A program made the translations under genes and the position numbers. DNA of 64,000 bases from Iris pallida. Taxonomy: Eukaryota > Streptophyta > Magnoliopsida > Asparagales > Iridaceae. Shown here one piece after another: positions 33,779-45,700 of the stretch (position 1 is its first letter; every line of letters starts with the position of its first letter). Where the stretch lies: contig JANAVB010004104.1 of NCBI GenBank assembly GCA_029216955.1, forward strand, positions 1-64,000, in the 5' to 3' direction. The notes below the pieces were generated by a model that saw only the letters and a list, made by a program, of their open reading frames with translations, was not told the DNA's origin and searched no databases.

Positions 33779-36700
33779 ATGGCGACTCTGCTGGGGACAA
33801 ACTTATCCACGGCTGAAGAGTTGGTGACACAGTCGGATGCAGCCAAGCTTGGCTCCATGCAACAGAAGATGGTCGTCCGGTTCGACCAACAGGCGTTCGA
33901 AGAGATGCTCTCTGAAGGAAGTGCTGGCCCGATCCAGAAGTGAACCCGCACAAAGAAAGCTCGCTGCGAGTGGAGGCCGAAGTCATTCGCTCCTCCACAA
34001 GCTCTGGATGGGGTACTCTCTGCTGCCCAAGATGGCGAGGACGATTCTCATGCGGCTCCACTTCGAGCCACAGAGAACTCTGCTGTTCCCAAGTCCAGCA
34101 AAGGAAAACACTATGATGCTGGACTTACAGGGACAAAGAGTGACTATGTGCGTCCCAAGAAGAAGCCGAGCACTCCTACCAACCACATGCAGGAGGCTCA
34201 TGCGGGTGGATCCACCAGCCGCATGAAGAAAATTCACGCGGCCAGATTATCCAGCCGCATAAAGAAGAATCATGCGGCTGAGACTCCCAGCCGCATGAAG
34301 AAGGCCTATGCGGCTACGCCTGCCAACCGCATACAGACCACTGAAGACAGCCGCATGACGCCTACTCCACGCGGCTCCGTCTTCGATCACCTCTCTTATG
34401 GTCCTGATCTCTTGTGCTTCCAAGAAGACATGTCTGACTCTCTCCACTATCACTTAGACTCTTCCGACTATGTTCCCTTACGCACTAGAGCAAAGAAGTC
34501 TAAGACAACGCGAACCTGGCGAGTTCGATCCGCTGATCTGACCTCCGACCATCCGAGCGTCCCGTATACCGTTATGCGGGCCTCAGATGGGAAGTTGTAC
34601 AGAACCACTCGAGTTCAGCCCCCGGCGGCGGACGGACAGAGAGGTTTGCAAAAGTCTCCCAAAATTCCGGGAGCAGAGATGGTTGATCCCGACCCATCTA
34701 ACTTGCGTGAGGCTTTCCTCCACAAACGCAAGGAAAGAGAAGACGTATCGAGGTGCAAAGAGTCCTCTCACGGACGCCACTGTACTAAAGTCATCGTCAA
34801 CTGCTGCTGCAACAGCGCGATGGCACAAGAAAGCCGACAGTCCGTATTTCAAAGACTGCGACAGCCATCTTCAGAAGACGAGGCACTTCCCGTCGTATCT
34901 TGTAACTCTGCTCGGAAAGTCCCCACTGATGGAAGGGGGAAGAAGACAAGTATTCCCAGCCCGAAAATCTCAACCACTGCAACTAAAAGACTGTCGTCTA
35001 AGCGGGTGCCCACCACCGGAGTTTTCAAAGGTACTCGCTCGAAGACGAAATCGGCAACAGTGGAAGATTCGTCGCCCATAACACAGGGGGTTGCTGAGGC
35101 TGGGGGTAACACCCCTCCGAGCCTCCACAGCAACCCAATGTTCCAAGAAGACGAGCCGGGGGAGACAACTCTCCCATCAGATGTAGCAAACCTTGACGTC
35201 CCCGATGACATCCACAACTCCCAAAACGAAGCAAACTCGAAGACTGGGGGTACTATTCCTTTTGAGTCTGAATCAGAAGGGAACATACCCACATATCCCG
35301 ATGATTTCTCCCTACAGGAGTACGATTCAGAAGGCGCTTCCTCCACCGCTCCGTCTATCTCTCCTCATGTGAAGACGGTATTCATGACAAACAGCAACCA
35401 AGGTGGTTCCAGTGATCGCCAGTGCATCGACAGTCTCGAAGCCATATTGCTTGCTTTGGTCAAGTCTATAGATGAGATTAAAGCGGCCCTTCCAACTATG
35501 CAAGAAGGGACGCCTGGCCAAACAAGCGCGGGTCCTGCGGTCAATACGGACTCGAATTCGACGGCACCAAACCCGGGCAACAATCCTCCGGAAACGACAT
35601 CCCCCACCGCCGTGGACGAAGCCCGTGAAGTAAGAAGAGAGGTCCAAGAGCTCCGAGCCATGTTCCACGCTCGAGAGAATTCTCAAGACCTCAGAGTATG
35701 GCAACCATACCCCGCTGCATGGAGGAATGTGCCATTCCCACCAAGATATAAGTCGTTCAATATCAATCCCTATGATGGAAAGACCTCAGCAAGTCGGTAC
35801 ATCACTTACTTCGAGGTCACCACCGACCATCCACCCCATGACGATGCTATTCTCACACGATTATTCGTCGGGGCATTGGAAGGAGTCGTCTTCGACTGGT
35901 ATCACAATCTGCCGGACAACTGCATCCACTCCTTCGCCGGCTTCAAGCGCATGTTCTTGGAGATATTCTATGAAGTAGGGCAGGACATTACCATGTCCAC
36001 CCTCATGGACGTCGCCCAAGGGGAGAAAGAGCTGACGAGGAACTACATCGAGCGGTTCCGCCAAACTGCCATGAAGCTACCATATGGAAATTCTGATTCC
36101 TTCCTGATTAAAATTTGCCAAAAGAGATTGCTCCCAACAATCAGTCTCTGGATGGGCGAAAGTCAATTTAAGGACTGGAAGACGTTCATCATTAGCGCCA
36201 CAAGTGCCGAAGAACGATTGAAGAAGGCTCGCCAACTGGAATTGCACATCTCGGACGGAGAGAACAAGGGCAAGCATCCCAACAACGATAATGGGGGTAA
36301 CCCCTCCAACAATCGGAATAGCAAGGAAAAGCAGGCTATGGTGGCTGATACAGCACAGAAACCTGAGCCAAAGTCGGTGGACAAATAATGGCCGCAAATC
36401 ACGTACTCCTTCGAAGACAGTCACGTCAAGCCCATTTTGGACATGCTCATACAAGGGGACAGAATTCAGCTTCCTCCACCAAGACGGGAACCGCGACCGG
36501 CAGAGATGGAGAACCCAAAGTACTGCCATTATCATCGCTACGTCCACCATGCTACACATGACTGCTACCAGCTAAAATGATACATCCAAAACCTTATTGA
36601 TTCGAACGCTCTGGCAATCGATTTCGAAGAGGTAACGGTGGCAGCCAATATGGTGTCGGTACAATTCGACAGCTTTCTGCCGACAGAAACTCAAGACGGT

Positions 36701-36945
36701 GTAATCCCCATTCCTCTGGCAAAAATGGAGATTGCTAATCTTCCACCTCCCCGAGATTAGGCTGCTAGTTTAGTACCCCTCACCACATCACGGGGGAGGT
36801 CATGTGGGTCCACCCAGACCTGGTACCAGAAGTAACTCGGCCCACACTATCTTCTACCTACAAGAAAAAGAGTGGAAAAGTCAGATCCTGCCGCATGATC
36901 TCGGCAGATATCGAAGAAGCTACAGCCATCGTCATTCGGTCAGAG
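33779..36945 (+). pseudogene. Tat element C gag region, decayed
   Basis: The frame starts at the ATG inside the primer site (MATLLGT) and stays in one phase to 36388, interrupted by a TGA at about 33940. It continues with further in-frame stops at 36386, 36577 and 36760. The N-terminal part contains Arg/Lys/Ala-rich repeats made by ATGCGGCTC motifs (SRMKKIHAA, SRMKKAYAA). The Gag core (PYDGKTSASRYITYFE ... FDWYHNLPDNCIHSFAGFKRM) lies at about 35760-36080. A C/H motif (YCHYHRYVHHATHDCYQLK) near 36520 stands where Tat elements carry a zinc-finger-like sequence. It is homologous to the N-terminal part of the D polyprotein. Confidence 0.88.
33780..33798 (+). promoter_or_regulatory. Primer binding site of element C (tRNA-Arg type)
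   Basis: TGGCGACTCTGCTGGGGAC lies three bases after the LTR and is the primer site usual for Tat/Ogre elements. The gag ATG (33779-33781) overlaps its first bases, so the site also encodes the first Gag residues. Confidence 0.85.
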
Positions 36946-36960
36946 GCATAATCCCAACCC

Positions 36961-38319
36961 ATGGTTGACAACTCGGCTGAAAATCATCAACCCACTACAA
37001 CCGATGCTCCGGGACTGGCTCAGCCTTCGACGACCGACAAGCCTAGGCCGATGGAGACTCGCTTCGACAAATCCCTCCGAAAAGAGGCAGCTCAAGGGCT
37101 GGAGAGGCCCTACAACTTCGACATCTTGGCACAATTGGCCAATACAGCGGCTAAGTTGTCACTATACGAGCTCCTGAGACTCTCCAAGGATGTTCGTGCG
37201 GCCTTGAGCGATGCACTCCAAAATGTCAACGCATACCTGGCTCAAGTTAACCTCACGGGAGAAAACCCGCGTGTAGATCTCCAAGACCGCGCCTGCACGG
37301 GAGCAATGCCCAACATCATCTTCACTCCGCAGGACATGCTCATCAAGACTAATCTGCATGATCGCCCACTATACTACACTGGATACATCGACGACGTGAA
37401 GGTGGATCGGATGCACATTGATCCTGGCTCTTCCATAAGCATTATCCCGAAGGGTCTGCTACATCATCTTCGCATCCCAATGCATCGCCTGACGCCTACA
37501 AACACCGCCATCAGCGGTTTCAATTCGGGCAGGAGCTACCCTATTGGAAAGATTTGGCTGAAGTGTCAAATTGGCGACCTCCAATCCGAAGTCACCTGCT
37601 ACGTCATAGATGCAGATACTTTTTACAACATCCTCTTGGGACGCCTGTGGATACACGATTATATGATCGTGCCTTCCACGTTGCACCAGTGCTTCAAAAT
37701 ATGTCGACAAATACGACTTCATGAGGACAGAATTTGCTGATATCGATCCCTTCAAAGGGGTCGAATCCTACTACTCAGACTCCTGCCTATACGAAAAGTC
37801 GAAAAGGCACCTTGATGAAGGAGATGTACAAGCTCATAACGAGACAGCTACAGGATCAGAAGAACCTCTGACGATCCACCTCCAAGCTCGTAAATCGGGC
37901 AGGTCCGTACCCCTTACTGCCACTCTACGGAAGGACGCAATCAGCCTCTCGGCGCAGGAGGAGCAGATGATAATCTGGCTGCCGAGGTTCGGCCAAGTGC
38001 CGAGAGCTACAACAGGGCCACTGACAATCAGACTGCCGAGAGTCGGTCAACCCTAAACGGAGAAGCTCAATCCCTCCGACAAGCCACTGACGATATGCCT
38101 TCCCAAGAAGGATCGTCATCCCGATGCAAGGTCTGACACTTCTAGCGAACCAGCCACTCCTCACCCAGCATCGAGCACCAGACTGGGGGTCGCTAGTCTG
38201 CCAACAACTCCACGCTCTGCTCCACCAGCCGAACCTCTGACGATCAAGCTACCCAGGTCGTCCTCTCAGTCTTCATTTACACAGGGGTAGCGGAAGAGGA
38301 ACCGGAGCTAGCCAAGTAT
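36961..38319 (+). pseudogene. Tat element C protease region
   Basis: An open frame at 36961-37740 includes YNFDILAQLANTAAKLSLYEL and the retroviral-type aspartic protease region. The active-site triplet reads D-P-G (HIDPGSSISII) in place of the expected D-T/S-G, so catalysis is probably lost. Phase changes and stops follow from 37740 to 38319, in a Pro/Arg-rich linker. Confidence 0.85.
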
Positions 38320-40202
38320 GTGGCTGCCCACACTGATGTTTCCGCCACTGATGATGTAATCTCCCTAGAAAAGATACCTTACTTCATCAATAAAGGGCTA
38401 TCTTTGAACTACATCGAGCTCAATAAGCTATGTATAATGTACGCTATGGAACACGGTATAGGCACTCACCTACACACACAGGTGACAAATGTGCACACCG
38501 CAATCCATCTTACTCCAGCGGAAGATGCTTACCGCATAATCGAGGGAGGGGATCACCAAATCATCTTCGGCCGGAAGGACGACCCACATCCTTTTACCAT
38601 AGAAGAAGTCAATCTCGGGTCAGATACCGGAAGACTACCTCTGTATCTTTATAGTCCCCAGTCCAAATATCTCATGCAGAAATAGGGGTATGATCTGGAG
38701 ATGACACCAGGCTTGAATTATGGTACAGGACGACGATTACCTTTGAAGCCACTGGTCCCGATCGGCAAACCACGGGACTACTATAGCAAGACTCGATATG
38801 GATTAGGGTATGTAACACCCACGATGACCCCTGAGAGTTCAGATGAAGAATGCGAATGCCATTCATATTCAACCGAGTCACCGATTTCTGACTCAGATAC
38901 CAGCGTCGGAGACGTATTCAGACAAGTCTTATCAGTCAACATGGCATTCACCGACGCTTATGAAGAAGACAAAGACATCCCCAAAATCCTCGAGCTAGAG
39001 CCGTGGGCCCAGCAGCTGGATACACAATAGGAAAAGCGATTCGAACTGAGAGAACATCCTACTAAAGATAAGGTTATACAGGTCGATCTGGGCAGCAAAT
39101 CTTCTCCAAAACCAATCTTCGTCAGTAAAAGCCTAACAGACGAAGAGCGGAAATCGCTGCTGGAACTTGTCAAAGAATACATTAATGTGTTCGCCTGGAG
39201 CTATGAATACATGCCGGGGTTAAACCCCGACATTGCTCTTCACAAACTCAACATTCGGCCGGATGCGAAGCCAGTCAAACAACAACAGCGACGCTTCCGC
39301 CCAGGCATCATGGACGCGATCGAAGCCGAAGTCAACAAACAGATAGCCAGCGGCTTCATTCGTGAGGAGCAACTTCCCGTTTGGGTCGCCAATATAGTAC
39401 CCGTCCTCAAGAAGAATGGGAAGATTCGAATCTGCATCGACTTTCGCAATCTAAACGAGGCGTGCCCCAAATATGAATTCCCCCTTCCTATCACAGACAT
39501 CATGATCGACAATACCTACGGCTTCGAACGTATGTCATTCATGGATGGCTTCTCGGGGTACAACCAAATCAAAATATCTTCTGACGACGAAAAGCATACA
39601 TTATTCCGAACACCGATTGGCACATACTGTTACACAGTCATACCCTTCGGTCTGAAGAATGCCGGCGCCATATATCAAAGAGCCATGAGTATTATCTTCA
39701 GAGACCACTTACGCAAGACAGTAGAGTGCTATGTTGACGACGTCGCTGTCAAGAGTCGCTGTAAAGGAGACCATCTGCAGGATATGAGGACGGTATTCGA
39801 CCTGATGCGAGCACACAATCTAAAAATGAAACCTACGAAGTCCTTCCTGGGAATATCCAGCGGGAAGTTCTTGGGCTTCATCATCACTGCACAGGGTATC
39901 CATGTAGACCCTGAGAAGACGAAAGCAATCATGGAGATGGGTCCCCGAGAAATTTCCGCGAACTCAGAGGCCTTCAAGGGAGGCTTGCTTACATTAGGAG
40001 GTTCATTTCTAACCTCTCCGAACGATGTCGACCATTCACCCATCTCATGAAGAAAGGCATCTCATTCTTGTGGGATGAAGAATTTCAGCGATCCTTCGAC
40101 AGCATCAAGGAGTATTTGTCGAACCCTCCAGTCATGGTGGCCCCGGTTGCTGGAAAACCGTTCCTGCTCTATGTACGGGTAATGGAGCATTCTCTCGGGG
40201 CT
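38320..40202 (+). pseudogene. Tat element C reverse transcriptase, decayed and split
   Basis: Fragments at 38320-38685, 38701-39030 and 39187-40050 form a G-patch-like linker (LEMTPGLNYGTGRRLPL) and then RT. RT motifs include GKIRICIDFRNLNEACPK, FMDGFSGYNQIKI and the catalytic YVDDVAVKSR at about 39730. A frameshift near 39950-40050 and a nonsense codon at about 39028 disrupt it. The start of RNase H (EHSLGA) is cut at 40202 by element D. Confidence 0.9.
40198..40202 (+). repeat. Target site duplication GGGCT (left) for element D
   Basis: GGGCT before D equals 58622-58626 after it. Removing D and one copy restores the C reading frame. Confidence 0.95.
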
Positions 40203-41269
40203 TGTTTTACTTAACAAAAAGCCTTTATAACTTCAAGAAAAGAAAACAAAAAAAAGTACAAAAGTACAAGTTTGATTCTGGGAATGTATTGCTATGGAAG
40301 TCTGATTCGCAAATGATCACTTTGTTCCTTGGACCACACAACGATGTTGAAGAAGCTTGCTGTCTTGAGGAAGAAGAACAACTGAAGAACGGAGGCTGTA
40401 GAAAGATATCGACGAAGTTGGCACTGATAGCACAAGTCGAATGCTTTCTTGCTCTACTTCACTTTGTTCTTAAGAAGAAGAAGTAAAAGAGAACACTCAG
40501 GAATTATAACAATTCTTTTGATTCTCTCTGTCCAGTCCCCTTTTTGTCAAAATAAATGCTACCATTTATAGGCTGTAAAAAGCAACCAAAACGGACTTTT
40601 ACGCCAGTTGAGAGAGCAACTGCTACCCACGTAGCGGAATTAATCCTTACGCAAGCTGACAAGTGTCCTATTATCCGGCAAAATATGAGGTATCACGTCT
40701 ATGCGTCTTCGAAATTTGTGGCATGAGATCCACGTATGCCATCCACGTAAAGTGGCTGAAAACAACCTTGGGTGTCAAACCCAAATAAACTTTACAAAAT
40801 CAATTTGTAGAAATTCCCATGCGTACAGGATATATGTCACATGCGTAAAGTCCATTAGCACCAGATGAGGGTAGAAGCTACGTGTCATCTAAAAATATCC
40901 AAATCATAATTACGTGCATTAAATGCAGTGTATGGCTCTCAGCGTATAGCCCCCTGCGTAAAGAAATCACCATGCGTAGAGGACACGTGTAACGTGCGTA
41001 AAGCTTGCCGCCTTCAACAAAAGCTTAAGCCTCTTCGCTTCTCGTGTATTACATTGTCAGAGAATATAATCAATGTAAAACTGTAATCAACATTAATTGC
41101 GACATAACAGCTTCTCGAAAGATGTGCATAATAGCGTAGAGACACATGCGTAATGCCTCCTCTGCTCCTTACGTAAAGTTTGGATCTGACCCAAAAAATA
41201 TCTGCGTAAAGTCTGAACCATCAATTGATTGCGTAAAGCTTAATTTGATTTTATCTTTATGCTTCTACA
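40203..41269 (-). repeat. 3' LTR of element D
   Basis: This 1067-bp LTR matches 57555-58621. A TATAAAT box on the element's strand is at 40570-40564. It contains about a dozen GCGTAAAG/GCGTAGAG-like motifs between 40640 and 41245. An ORF of 94 codons on the plus strand is shared by both LTRs but has no ATG and is probably not real. Confidence 0.92.
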
Positions 41270-41284
41270 AAACCCCCTTCAAAG
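41270..41284 (-). promoter_or_regulatory. Polypurine tract of element D
   Basis: Read on the minus strand it is CTTTGAAGGGGGTTT, immediately before the 3' LTR. Confidence 0.8.
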
Positions 41285-41450
41285 TTTTCAAATATATTTC
41301 CAATATTTGAAATACTTTTGAACAGAAGCATAAAAAATAGGATAACCAACCGTCTGCATTTCGAATTCAATGTGCACAGAAATTCTATTGTCATAATGAA
41401 TTCTCATCCTTCGAGACTGAAGTAGAATATGGACCGTCAGTGGATTCCTC

Positions 41451-41457
41451 TATAAAA
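41451..41457 (+). promoter_or_regulatory. TATA box of antisense small gene 1
   Basis: TATAAAA lies 38 bp before the ATG at 41495, on the strand opposite to gag-pol. Confidence 0.6.
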
Positions 41458-41494
41458 AATGAAACGATTTTAAATTTTTCTTCATCCATCAACC

Positions 41495-41773
41495 ATGACA
41501 CCGAAGGAGAAAGCCGAAGAAGAGGGGCGCAAATTGGGTTTCTATTCCCATGGTGATCCCATTCTCATGGGTAAGGAGCCAGATTCCTTTGTTTTCAATT
41601 TTGAAGACGATCATCCTCAACTAGCCAAGAACTTTCTCAGCTTCTTTGGTCTGCATGAGCGCACTTTGGAAGATCAGAAGGAGATGCTTAAGGACTTGCT
41701 GTGTCGTATGGGGATCAACGATGTGGAGGAACTAGGCGATAAGCTTAGTGAATCCATGAAGAAAAAGATATAG
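41495..41773 (+). CDS. Antisense small gene 1 of element D, 92 aa
   Basis: The ATG at 41495 (context CAACCATGAC) opens a 92-codon frame on the strand opposite to gag-pol, between pol and the 3' LTR. A TATA box lies 38 bp upstream and an AATAAA signal 46 bp after the stop, so it looks like a complete small transcription unit. The product is charged and probably helical: an acidic/lysine-rich start, a central SFVFNFEDDHPQLAKNFLSF segment and a LEDQKEMLKDLLCRM..NDVEELGDKLSESM tail. There is no signal peptide, membrane segment or metal motif. I do not recognise the family. Its C-terminal half weakly resembles that of small gene 2 (48351-48653): LSF, then an acidic helix, then NDV..L.D. Confidence 0.6.
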   Translation: MTPKEKAEEEGRKLGFYSHGDPILMGKEPDSFVFNFEDDHPQLAKNFLSFFGLHERTLEDQKEMLKDLLCRMGINDVEELGDKLSESMKKKI

Positions 41774-41818
41774 AATGTGTCCTCTTCTTTCTCTTTCCCG
41801 CTGTTTCTGATCTTCATT

Positions 41819-41824
41819 AATAAA
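41819..41824 (+). terminator. Polyadenylation signal of antisense small gene 1
   Basis: AATAAA 46 bp after the stop codon, followed by T-rich sequence. Confidence 0.5.
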
Positions 41825-42624
41825 AGTTTATTTTTGGAATGTCAGAGAACTTCATTCTTAATCTTCTTTTTTTTTTTGATTAAATCCCCTTTTTTTTTTA
41901 GGCCACGTATCCCACATACTGCCAAAAAGTAATCTCGTACACATGATTTCTGAGAAAGTGGTACCATGTATCTCTATAATCATGGTAAACTGCGTAGAGA
42001 GGAGAAAATAATAAACTCAAAGTAATCCCTGTGTATAGTGGCTAATTAACCTTGGGTATTAAAACAACCCAAATAAACTATACGCGTATACTTAAGAGTG
42101 GCTAATATAGCCTTAAGCATTTAATTAGCTTAAATAAACTCTTTGCGTATAGGGAATAATCAGAATCGAGTGTAATATCTTTCTTCTTTTAACACAGTAA
42201 CCAATAAATATTAAGTTTATACGAGGAATGTCTTTTCGTAAACAGTAAAAACCATCATCATAGCCATCTGCGTATCTTAGGAAATCTCAGCAGCGTAAAG
42301 CTTTAACATATAAAAAATATATGTCTCTCTGACTTCTGTGTCAGATAATGATGACAGCCAAATCTCTGCATTAAATGCAGAAGAGACGGCTTGTCCCACC
42401 GCGTAAAGCTAATGGGACAGGTGTCAAGCGCGTAGAGCTCTGAACAAGTTGAAGCCTGTGTAGAGGTTGATTTGTCATGTAGTGCTATGCAAAGGCAAGA
42501 TTTTGCTGCGTAAAGCTCTGACCTGTCTTCTGCGTAAACTCAGGGATTTGAACAACCTTATCATTTTTTACACAGTATTCGGGATACTCAACCGCCATTA
42601 GCTAGAGTTTTCGAAATACATTCC
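41825..42624 (+). other. Non-coding region upstream of the large antisense gene
   Basis: No open frame of note. It is AT-rich with repeated GCGTAAAGC/GCGTAGAGC motifs (about 42260-42535), the same motif that fills the D LTRs, and two copies of a phrase around TAATTAACCTTGGGTATTAAAACAACCCAAATAAAC. It probably holds the promoter of the 42720 gene. Confidence 0.55.
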
Positions 42625-42632
42625 TATAAATA
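42625..42632 (+). promoter_or_regulatory. TATA box of the large antisense gene
   Basis: TATAAATA lies 95 bp before the ATG at 42720, followed by a CT-rich leader without intervening ATG. Confidence 0.65.
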
Positions 42633-42719
42633 GGCCTCTATTTCATCAAAGAAGAACTTTTATCTCTTCTCAAATTTTCAAAAACTCTTTCATCTTCTCC
42701 TCCTCAAAAGTTCTTCCCA

Positions 42720-45700
42720 ATGGCTCCAAAAAGCAAAACCGCTGCTGGCAAAGGAAAGAAGACGACTGCACCGTCGGTCGATCGTGTTGAGACACCTGCT
42801 TCTCAATCAGAAGAAACCCTAGAAATTCCTCCAGTGGTGGCTGAACCGATTAAAGGTAACGATTTACCAAGTTTCGATCATTGTTGGAGACGAACTTTGA
42901 TGAAATTTTTGATCGATGAAGATGAGGATGAGGTCGAGTAGATTAAGGATTTTGACCAGAACCTTAACCAAGATCATAAACCCTAAAAACTCTCACCTAC
43001 GCTGTGCGTATTAGCGTAGAGATTTGGGAAAATAATGATGCCCACGTGTATACGTGTCAGCATACAAAAGGATCAATACAATACGCCCACGTGTATACGT
43101 GTCAGCGTATGTAAAGATTAACACAGTATGCCCACGTGTATACGTGTCAGCGTAAAATGTTTGCTTACCAAATATGCACACATTTAATGTGTAAGCGTAT
43201 AGCCTTTATACACAGATATAAAGATTGAACTTGTGTAAGACCATCTGCGTAAAAGTAATCTGCGTAGAGCTATTTGCGTAAGCTTTCGCGTAGACTCACT
43301 CGCGTAAGGTTGTCTGCGTAAATTCGTCTGTGTAGACACTGCGTAGAGTCATCTGCGTAAAACTATTTGCATAAAGTGGTCCATTTATAACCATCTGCAT
43401 AAGAGATTTTGGCTATTTGACTAACTTTACCATCTCTTTTTCTTTGCATCAATTTACAAATTCATCCATTGGCAGAGATATTTGGTTCTCCTTATGGAAT
43501 TATGGGCTCCAATTATCTGGAAGATTTGTCACATGTTAACTTCCCACAGACCAATCCAATTTATCCTGAAGAAAGGAGTAATTTGATCACATCACAAGGG
43601 GAGAGGATGTTGTTATCTTTGATGAATGGAGAAATATTGATGTCTTTAACTTTAGAGCAATATTTAAAGCCCTCATTTTTATTTGGAGATGCAATTGATA
43701 ATGAATCCCAAACAAACCCAAAGAAGGAGTCCTGGGTATTCAAATTTGAAAATACGGCAATGTATCTCCCCGAAATGAATAGGGACTATCCAATTGCTGC
43801 CTTCTTTCATGCTACACATCCCAGAAGGATGGCATGGAATCTGACTCCTTATACAAACGGCAAACCTGGCAAAATAGTATTCAGAAGAGAACAGGCTAAC
43901 TGTATGGGATACTTCACCAGTACTAGCTATGGAGGTGTGGTCCCATTCCAAGGGTTAATGCCTGGAGAAAATCCCAGTGAAGACTCTTCCTTGATCCAAC
44001 CGGTCCAGATAAAAATGAACATAAACCGGTTTATGAACAAAGGGGTATTATATCCTTCAGGGAATCCTAGACTCCAAGGATGGACGAATCCTCAGAATAA
44101 AAATTGGATCATGTTGACAGCCTGGGTGTTGAAGTATTTTAAATCAGAGCTGCAGACCATTGGACTATATAATGCAGTTACTGCTACTAGTCAAGGAATC
44201 CATATAAATCACAATTTATTCCTGGCTCTGGTAGAATTGTACATCAATTCCACTGGTACCATCTCAACTCCAATTGGTGAGATGGGGTTTGCACTCCATG
44301 AAATGGAGTATATTTCAAGATTACCAATGGGAGAACTCCCTTATGAAGAGTATACCCCTACCAACCAAGAATTGGCAGAGATTCAGAAGCAGAATCCTCA
44401 GTTGGTTGAAGTATATCAAGAATTAATGTGTCACTATCTGACTTGTACTACCATGTATGAAAGTCCTTCAAATTTGGCCTATGTCAATAAATGGACAACA
44501 TATTTATTTTATCACAAGAATAGACTTCTCAAGGACGACGGAGAGAGGTTCCAAGAGAACAAGTCTCAAATTATCAATCTCATGACCACAATGCCTGGGG
44601 ATGTAATAGCTGCTTTGATGAATCAACACAAGATCCCTGACAGATATCTGTCATCAAAAACTGGTGACTTTCCAGCAGGAATAGAAACCCTCAGTTATCT
44701 TCGTCATAGCAGAAAGCACATCTCGAAGGAGGCCCTACTAGCTGGCTACTTATCCTTGTGGCTACGCAAATGGATTGTTCCTGGATCTACTTCTATAGAT
44801 AGAATCCATCGAGACACATTATGGCCGGCAGTACGTCTAGTTTTCAGGGCTAAATTGAGTCTACTTCCAGCCATGGTGTGTCGGCTTCAATCTGGTTTAA
44901 GGAGTTTCAGTAATGAATTGGTTCTAAGAACTAAAGCTCGTAGCGAATTTCCTAGAGTGGAGTTACCCTTTCTGTTTTTGATGGGTTGGTTATTACTTCA
45001 TAATAATCGCTTGATGTATCCAGGCCCGGAAGATCCATCAGGGATATTTCTTCTGAAATATAACAAAGCTTCATGGAAGGTGACCTCTGTTGCTGACACT
45101 CGAGCATCATTAAATTACTCCCATGGTTGGAGTTTTTTCTGCATCCCACCCTCAGTTCCATCAAACCTTCTGGGTATACGTCTTGAAGATGGAGGTCAAG
45201 ATAGAACATCACTCTCTCGACCGGCATTTAAATGGCTCTTATGCATCAGACCATCTCATTTGATGTACAGGTGTGGTGAACGCTGTATATTCGAACCTTA
45301 TCTGCCGAGTAGATTTGCAAGGCAACTTGGATATGACCAGCTTCATGTTGGGAATGCTTCAACAGTCTTCAATAGCTACGGGAAGTTAGTTGATGGAGCC
45401 AGGGTTTGGCGATATTTTAGTACCGGATGCACAGGAGCCCAATTCTATATATCAACTACTTCCATTACTACTGAATTGAAAATACTACGATCATACACAA
45501 TCTTCTATTCTTCTATCCGTTCTTTTTCCCCCGGATATGATTTAAGAAGAAGTCTCCGAGTCAGAAAAGAAGGAGATCCAGAAGAAGTTGTTCGAGTACC
45601 AGAAGATGCCCCAGTAAATGATGCTGTTCCAGATGAATTTCTGAAAGTTACTGTCACAGATAAGGAAGAAGCTCCTGTACTTACTGCTAAAGGTGGGAAG

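Noticed and set aside
34148..34380. Arg/Lys/Ala-rich peptide repeats as a separate gene
   Set aside because: It is in the same frame as the C gag start at 33779 and is part of the gag leader.
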